From JAVJSU01 sp040219275 (GTDB lineage: Bacteria > Chloroflexota > Anaerolineae > Aggregatilineales > Phototrophicaceae), in the NCBI GenBank assembly GCA_040219275.1, contig JAVJSU010000069.1:1-16969 (forward strand): a stretch of 16,969 bases of DNA, given 5' to 3'. Positions 12,676 to 16,969 of this stretch are shown here, one piece after another (positions within the stretch are counted from its first letter, which is position 1; every line of letters begins with the position of its first letter). The notes beneath the pieces are model-generated. The model did not search any database. It was not told the DNA's origin and saw only the letters and a list, made by a program, of their open reading frames with translations. The translations under genes and the position numbers were made by a program.

Positions 12676-14472
12676 ATGCGTAAAGTCATGCCCTTTGCTC
12701 TACTGATTTCATTGATTCTAGTGTTATCCATCCTCCCCACATTGGTTTCCGGTCAGGCAACTGGCGTAACCGCAGAAGCCATCGGTCAAGCAAATATGCG
12801 CGCCAGACCGGACGTAAACGCCGAACTTGTAGGCGAAATTTTCAGCGGTACACGCTATCCGGTCATCGGCAAAAGTGAACAGTTCCCGTGGCTTTTGCTC
12901 GGTGATGTTGCCAGCCTGCGCCCGATTGGGTGGATATTTCAGGATTTGCTCAACGTCTACGGGGATACAAACGCCGTCCCCTTCTCTTCAGTCGATGTCA
13001 GCCAGCCATTTATTCCTAGCGCCACCCCACCACCCGACGGTGTCCCTGTTGAATCGGTCACCCAGCCCGCCGCCACCGCCACACCTAATTACTCGGTATC
13101 CGGCACGGTCTCCGGCGAAATTAATGTCCGTTATGGACCCGGCGTGGAATATGACCGCCTTTTCGTGGCGCAAATCGGGCAACGCTTTGAAGTCACCGCC
13201 TATCACACACAATTGCCGTGGGTTCAAATCCGCTATGCAGAGTCGCCCAACGGTTTCGCATGGATCGCCCGCGACTTGCTCACCTTTGAAGGCAATCCAG
13301 ATTTGCTCCCTGCCATTTCACAAACCAGCTTCAATCTCCCGACTCTCACGCCCACTTCCGCGCCTATCCGCACCATCGTCCCACCGAATGGCGAAACCGT
13401 CCCGCTTAGTTCCAGCTTTCAGGCATTAGGCAATCGCTTATGGGAAGTCGTCTTTAGCGCCGGATTTGACCCGCAAACCAGCCGTCTCGGTGCACTCTAT
13501 ATTCAGGATTTACGCACCGGAGAAGCCATCGCCTTCGGGGAGGATATTGCGTTTAGCGGCACCAGCATCAACAAAATCGCCATTCTGATTGAACTGTTCA
13601 ACATCGTTGATGGCATACCCGATATTCTCCTTGCAACCGACATCGCCAACACCATGATTTGTAGTGAAAACGCCACCACCAACCGCCTGCTGAGTTTTAT
13701 CGGCAACGGCGATGCCCTCTATGGCGCAGACCTCACAACGCAACTCTTACGCGATCTTGGCTTGCAAAACACCTTCATCGCCGCGCCCTACGACACCACC
13801 AACGGAGTCCTAACACCCACACCCGTTCCGCGTGCGCTCAATATTCCAGCATCCACTGCGGATCAATCCCGCGCCAATCCTGACCCGGTCAACGAAATGA
13901 CCGTGGATGAAATGGGCTATCTATTGAGCACGGTCTATCAGTGTGCGGTCAACGGCACAGGCGCATTGATGGATACAGGCAATTTCACACCTAACGAATG
14001 TCAACGCATCATTCAAGTCATGAGCAACAACAACGTGGATGCCCTCCTACGCGCCGGTGTGCCGGAAAATATCCCCGTCGCCCACAAACACGGCTGGATA
14101 CCCGACACGCACGGCAACGCCGCCATCATGTTCACACCGGGCGGCGATTATGTCATCACCATGATGCTTTATCAGGAAACCTGGTTGAATTACAGCGAGT
14201 CCCTGCCCACCATCGCGGAAGTCTCGCGCACAGCCTATAACTTTTATAATCCAGACGCACCGCTTGACATCATTCGTGACGGGTTCATTCCAGAAGCAAA
14301 CACCTGCAATTTTGAAGGCTCGCAATTGGTCAATCAGATGATCTCGCCGGTCATCAATCTGCCGTTCCTGCCTACAGCACAACCAACCGCCACACCCCCG
14401 CCCGTCATCGAACCCAGCGCAACGCCATCGCCTTCGCCGTCGCCAGTTATCACGGCAACCTTCGCAGGCTAA
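12676..14472 (+). CDS. Secreted protein with two SH3-like domains and a class A beta-lactamase-like domain
   Basis: The 598-residue product starts with a signal peptide (MRKVMPFALLISLILVLSIL, cleavage probably near 26). Two bacterial SH3-like domains (about 33-95 and 139-203; ANMRARPDVNAELVG and INVRYGPGVEYDRL) are typical cell-wall-binding units, separated by a Pro/Thr linker. A serine hydrolase domain of the class A beta-lactamase/PBP-like fold (about 250-525) has SINK (Ser297, Lys300) as the SxxK motif, SEN (330-332) in place of SDN and KHG (471-473) in place of KTG. The C-terminal tail (565-598) is TPPP/SPSPSP-rich. These exchanges and the wall-binding domains suggest a peptidoglycan-related or unassigned serine hydrolase rather than an antibiotic-resistance enzyme. 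An extended -10 promoter precedes it and a strong terminator follows, so it is a single-gene unit. Confidence 0.87.
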   Translation: MRKVMPFALLISLILVLSILPTLVSGQATGVTAEAIGQANMRARPDVNAELVGEIFSGTRYPVIGKSEQFPWLLLGDVASLRPIGWIFQDLLNVYGDTNAVPFSSVDVSQPFIPSATPPPDGVPVESVTQPAATATPNYSVSGTVSGEINVRYGPGVEYDRLFVAQIGQRFEVTAYHTQLPWVQIRYAESPNGFAWIARDLLTFEGNPDLLPAISQTSFNLPTLTPTSAPIRTIVPPNGETVPLSSSFQALGNRLWEVVFSAGFDPQTSRLGALYIQDLRTGEAIAFGEDIAFSGTSINKIAILIELFNIVDGIPDILLATDIANTMICSENATTNRLLSFIGNGDALYGADLTTQLLRDLGLQNTFIAAPYDTTNGVLTPTPVPRALNIPASTADQSRANPDPVNEMTVDEMGYLLSTVYQCAVNGTGALMDTGNFTPNECQRIIQVMSNNNVDALLRAGVPENIPVAHKHGWIPDTHGNAAIMFTPGGDYVITMMLYQETWLNYSESLPTIAEVSRTAYNFYNPDAPLDIIRDGFIPEANTCNFEGSQLVNQMISPVINLPFLPTAQPTATPPPVIEPSATPSPSPSPVITATFAG

Positions 14473-14488
14473 TCAACTTTTGCTCTAT

Positions 14489-14519
14489 AAGGGCGACCTG
14501 CTAGGTCGCCCTTTTTTTT
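14489..14519 (+). terminator. Rho-independent terminator after the beta-lactamase-like gene
   Basis: AAGGGCGACCT (14489-14499), loop GCT, AGGTCGCCCTT (14503-14513), then a T run to 14519: 11 perfect pairs, starting 17 bases after the stop codon. Confidence 0.95.
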
Positions 14520-14585
14520 GTCAAAACAATTCGCCCTTTCAATTCAACTCAACACAGCGATCTTAGAGAAAATTCGAAATTATTC

Positions 14586-14629
14586 CTTTGCGTTTCTCTG
14601 CGCTCTCTGTGGCTTTGCGTTATGCTTTT
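14586..14629. repeat. Dispersed CTTTGCG-type repeat, copy 2
   Basis: This has the same build as 960-1000: ctttgcg, tctctg, then the identical 17 bases ctttgcgttatgctttt (14613-14629). It lies in the gap between two convergent genes. Confidence 0.6.
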
Positions 14630-14693
14630 TCTGGTTCTTTTTGATACAACCCATTCATGTCATGACCGTCTGCAACTCTAGGAACGGATATAA

Positions 14694-15137
14694 TTAATTC
14701 CGCCCCGTAGACCCGAACCCACCCGTGCCACGTTCGGTCTCCGTCAATTCATCCACGACTTCCACCTCAAACGTATACGCAGGCAAAATCAACAACTGCG
14801 CGATCCGTTCCCCTTGCTCAACCGTCATCGCCGCGTCCGTCTGATTGCGTATCAAAATCAACACCTGCCCGCGATAACCACTGTCAATCACACCTGCGCT
14901 CGTTGTAAATCCACGTTTCGCCATGCTCGAACGGTCTTTTACCAGTCCCACAAACCCCGCCGGAATCTCCAGATGCACGCCCGCAGGCAACGCCACCTGC
15001 TCACCCGGCGCAATCGTCATCGCCGTCACCGTCCGCAGATCATACCCCGCATCCCCATCACGCGGCGCGGTGATCGGTGGCAAATCAAGCTGTTTGTAGT
15101 CGTCTGTATAGCGTATTTTCAATACTGTCTCACTCAA
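14694..15137 (-). CDS. dut: Deoxyuridine 5'-triphosphate nucleotidohydrolase (dUTPase)
   Basis: dUTPase splits dUTP into dUMP and pyrophosphate, keeping uracil out of DNA and feeding dTMP synthesis; the family acts as a homotrimer. All five motifs are present in 147 residues: DGDAGYDLR (27-35), DRSSMAKRG (68-76), GVIDSGYRGQ (82-91, with catalytic-site Asp85 and Tyr88), GERIAQLLILP (109-119) and RGTGGFGSTG (136-145, the flexible arm that closes the site). No ATG is available near the N-terminus, so TTG 15137 is the likely start. It overlaps the last 8 bases of the upstream amylase-family gene, which suggests translational coupling. The pairing of nucleotide clean-up with a glycosidase has no obvious biochemical logic. 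Confidence 0.96.
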   Translation of the reverse strand: MSETVLKIRYTDDYKQLDLPPITAPRDGDAGYDLRTVTAMTIAPGEQVALPAGVHLEIPAGFVGLVKDRSSMAKRGFTTSAGVIDSGYRGQVLILIRNQTDAAMTVEQGERIAQLLILPAYTFEVEVVDELTETERGTGGFGSTGRN

Positions 15138-16752
15138 GAAGTCCCGCCTTACGTTTACTAATCAAATCCTTGTAAAATTCGCGCAATTCTGCATCTTGCG
15201 CCTCGCCCCATAACATCGGTAATCGGCTCACTTCCAAGCCCCACCCCTCGTCACGGGCGCTTTTTTCCTGCGTCAACCCGACTTCCGTGCCGTAATAAAT
15301 CACCGGAATGCCCCGCATACTGAATTGGCGTTGCGCGGCATATCTGAGCTTTTCTTTGTCGCCACCGGCAATAAACAAAAACCGATCCATGTCATGATTG
15401 TCGAGAAACGTCGGCATCACAAAATCTTCTGGATAAAACGCCCTATGCCCCGCCATAAACCGCTCAAACTCCGATTTGCTCATCGTTCCCCAGCCATAGC
15501 GCTTACGGAGCACATCCTCAGATTGGAAGTCCAGCGCACCGTCCAACCGCCCGTAATACTTGATCTGTGCATCCGGCGCTTCCACAATCTCACCGAAAAC
15601 CAGCGTTTCAGGGTTCACCGCACGGCACGCCTTACGAAAATCCGTCCAGAAATCCGGTCCACAGCCATGCGCGTAATCCAGCCGATAGCCATCAATCTGA
15701 TATTCACGAAGCCAGAACAGCGCAATATCGATCATCCATTGCTTCGCTTCGAGGTTCCGCACATTCAATTCCGGCAAATCCGCCACGCCGAAAAACGCCC
15801 GATAACCCAACGCCGACTCATCGAATGTAAACCAGTCCCGATATTTGCTCTCAGGGTCATTCAACGCCGACTGAAAAATCTCGTGCCTGCTAGATACATG
15901 ATTACACGCCAGATCAAGCAATACTTTTATGCCCCGTGCATGTGCGCCCTCAATCACCGCCTTAAGCGCCTCATTGCCACCTAAACGCGGCTCCACAGTG
16001 TAGTAATCCAGCGCATCGTAGCCGTGATGCGACTCGCTGACAAACACCGGACTCAACCAGATGCACGTCGCGCCCAGATCAGCAATATAGTCCAACTTAT
16101 CGCGCACACCCCACAGCGTCCCGCCGAAGAAGCCCATCAAATTGTCCGGCGTTTTCCAAGTCTGTCCATCGCCCGGATAAAAACGATCCACAAACACATG
16201 ATAAATCACCGCATCGTCCGACCATTTAGGCGGTTTAAACGTATCCACATGATAATTAAACACATGCACATCCGGCAACGTCATGAACTCTGTCGGCGCT
16301 TCTTTCCCCGCAAAGTGTGCCGCTGTCGTGTGCTCAATCATAGATTTTGTGTCGGGATAATCGGCATAAATTTCATCTTCGCCGTCTTTCCACGCACTGA
16401 TGATATAGCGGACTACCGTGCTGTCTTCCTGCGCGGGGACAATCACCTCAAAATGTCGCACAAACCCCCACGCCAGCGAATCCCATGTGACCTTGATTTC
16501 GTCCATATTCAACACCATGCCATTGGTCGCCACCCCGCGTGACCCCACCGGAATCGAATCGTCCGTGGTATAAATCAGTGCGACATGCTCAACCGCAATG
16601 TCCATCCCAACGCGCACCCCAACCGTCACTGCCTGCCCCGGCAAAGGGTCTAACGGCGTAATATCATGCCCGTGATGCACACCCCGTAACAACAAGCGAT
16701 GATTGAGCAACTTAAGCTCATCCGTCGCCATCGTCCCAAAAATAAAATCCAT
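15130..16752 (-). CDS. GH13 alpha-amylase-family glycosidase lacking the C-terminal domain
   Basis: The 540-residue product has no signal peptide and is probably cytoplasmic. The N-terminal about 170 residues look like a beta-sandwich of the neopullulanase/cyclomaltodextrinase type. The TIM barrel follows with all GH13 regions: DLACNH (280-285), GYRLDYAHG with nucleophile Asp359, FGEIVE with acid/base Glu388, and FLDNHD with Asp454. It therefore probably cuts or transfers alpha-1,4 glucans or maltodextrins; exact specificity is not readable. The barrel's end (YYGTEVGLTQ, about 486-495) is followed by only about 45 residues, so the usual C-terminal beta domain is missing. ATG 16752 is chosen over ATG 16779 because AGAGG (16760-16764) is 7 bases upstream and the likely transcription start is near 16777. 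The stop overlaps dut. Confidence 0.9.
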   Translation of the reverse strand: MDFIFGTMATDELKLLNHRLLLRGVHHGHDITPLDPLPGQAVTVGVRVGMDIAVEHVALIYTTDDSIPVGSRGVATNGMVLNMDEIKVTWDSLAWGFVRHFEVIVPAQEDSTVVRYIISAWKDGEDEIYADYPDTKSMIEHTTAAHFAGKEAPTEFMTLPDVHVFNYHVDTFKPPKWSDDAVIYHVFVDRFYPGDGQTWKTPDNLMGFFGGTLWGVRDKLDYIADLGATCIWLSPVFVSESHHGYDALDYYTVEPRLGGNEALKAVIEGAHARGIKVLLDLACNHVSSRHEIFQSALNDPESKYRDWFTFDESALGYRAFFGVADLPELNVRNLEAKQWMIDIALFWLREYQIDGYRLDYAHGCGPDFWTDFRKACRAVNPETLVFGEIVEAPDAQIKYYGRLDGALDFQSEDVLRKRYGWGTMSKSEFERFMAGHRAFYPEDFVMPTFLDNHDMDRFLFIAGGDKEKLRYAAQRQFSMRGIPVIYYGTEVGLTQEKSARDEGWGLEVSRLPMLWGEAQDAELREFYKDLISKRKAGLLE

Positions 16753-16759
16753 AAGTCGA

Positions 16760-16764
16760 CCTCT
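16760..16764 (-). promoter_or_regulatory. Ribosome binding site deciding the amylase-family start
   Basis: AGAGG on the minus strand, 7 bases before ATG 16752. The upstream alternative at 16779 has no such site. Confidence 0.6.
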
Positions 16765-16783
16765 TTTCAATGCCATCATTTAG

Positions 16784-16811
16784 ATTCTAAAGAAATTCAC
16801 CACAAAAACAA
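16784..16811 (-). promoter_or_regulatory. Candidate promoter of the amylase-family gene and dut
   Basis: On the minus strand TTGTTT (16806-16811), 16 bases, TAGAAT (16784-16789). The predicted start of transcription near 16777 leaves a leader of about 25 bases. Confidence 0.5.
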
Positions 16812-16836
16812 TTTTTCCGTTTTATGTGAAATGAAC

Positions 16837-16860
16837 TACCCCGCAGCAAGCTACGGGGTA
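16837..16860. repeat. Terminal hairpin of an IS200/IS605-type element (or REP-like unit)
   Basis: TACCCCG (16837-16843) pairs with CGGGGTA (16854-16860), and inside it AGC with GCT, loop AA, one mismatch. It touches the stop codon of the transposase fragment. There is no T run, so it is not a normal terminator. Y1 transposases recognise such subterminal hairpins. Confidence 0.6.
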
Positions 16861-16968
16861 TCAAAGTAATCGTAGTTGCTGAGCATATAGTTTTGTATAT
16901 TCGGTCTCTGTACCTTGTTTCTTCACATAGGCTCGGATTGTATCTTCGCTGGCATGTTGCCCGACTGT
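16861..16968 (-). CDS. IS200/IS605-type Y1 transposase, C-terminal fragment (partial at window edge)
   Basis: The minus-strand frame is open from the window edge to TGA at 16861-16863, giving 35 residues that begin TVGQHASEDTIRAYVKKQ. The TVG....(E)D.I..Y[IV]..Q pattern matches the alpha-helix of TnpA (HUH/Y1) transposases that carries the catalytic tyrosine, here the Tyr of AYVKKQ. The HUH motif would lie outside the window. The family carries out single-strand transposition. The hairpin immediately downstream supports the call. Whether the gene is complete cannot be judged. Confidence 0.68.
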   Translation of the reverse strand, partial: TVGQHASEDTIRAYVKKQGTETEYTKLYAQQLRLL

Positions 16969-16969
16969 T

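Noticed and set aside
15325..15984. Long plus-strand frame opposite the amylase-family gene
   Set aside because: It is rich in His, Arg and Pro with no domain pattern, and is antisense to a gene with all GH13 motifs.
16753..16779. Longer amylase-family start at ATG 16779
   Set aside because: No ribosome site, and the likely transcription start falls at or after this codon; AGAGG supports 16752.
16837..16860. Rho-independent terminator
   Set aside because: The stem is GC-rich but no T run follows on either strand; an IS or REP hairpin is the better explanation.

Overview
The window looks like chromosomal DNA of a bacterium of the phylum Chloroflexota (green non-sulfur bacteria, perhaps an Anaerolineae-like lineage). 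This rests on gene style, not on a marker gene: a DivIC/FtsB-like protein with a Trp-rich tail, secreted proteins with TPTPSP-type linkers, a Flp-type pilin sequence, and GC-rich dispersed palindromes of a kind common in Chloroflexota and cyanobacteria. The genus cannot be read from the sequence.

Layout. Positions 1-140 hold the 3' end of an ISAs1-like insertion sequence. Next come two AT-rich tandem paralogous small genes of unknown function (206-918). On the minus strand follow clpP (1078-1728) and, 40 bases upstream of it, an intact gene (1769-2932) that is clearly an IS256/Mutator transposase by descent but has lost at least two of its three catalytic acidic residues. Then comes folD (3197-4078, minus). 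Divergent from folD is the largest gene, a 4.9-kb ORF (4274-9148) whose product begins with a complete Flp/type IVb prepilin signal and continues into about 1,500 residues of PA14-like and repeated jelly-roll-like modules. It ends at a strong terminator. A guanylate kinase with an unusual C-terminal extension (9369-10304) overlaps a YgfZ-type folate-binding gene (10301-11386).

An intergenic stretch (11387-11793) holds a nested palindromic repeat element. It is followed by a septum-formation-initiator-like gene (11794-12333, minus), tRNA-Leu(CAG) (12446-12529, minus) with a clear promoter and terminator, a secreted SH3/class-A-beta-lactamase-like protein (12676-14472, plus), dut (14694-15137, minus) overlapping a cytoplasmic GH13 alpha-amylase-family gene without its C domain (15130-16752, minus), and finally the 3' end of an IS200/IS605-type transposase with a terminal hairpin (16837-16969).

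Most of the conserved genes are housekeeping: proteolysis, one-carbon metabolism, nucleotide metabolism and clean-up, Fe-S/folate maintenance, division. They show no single shared pathway. The parts most worth a second look are the giant pilin-fusion protein, the apparently domesticated transposase next to clpP, the tandem paralogs beside an IS end, and the palindromic element flanked by a near-perfect 23-base duplication. I see no CRISPR array, no rRNA, and none of the Tad/Flp assembly genes in the window.
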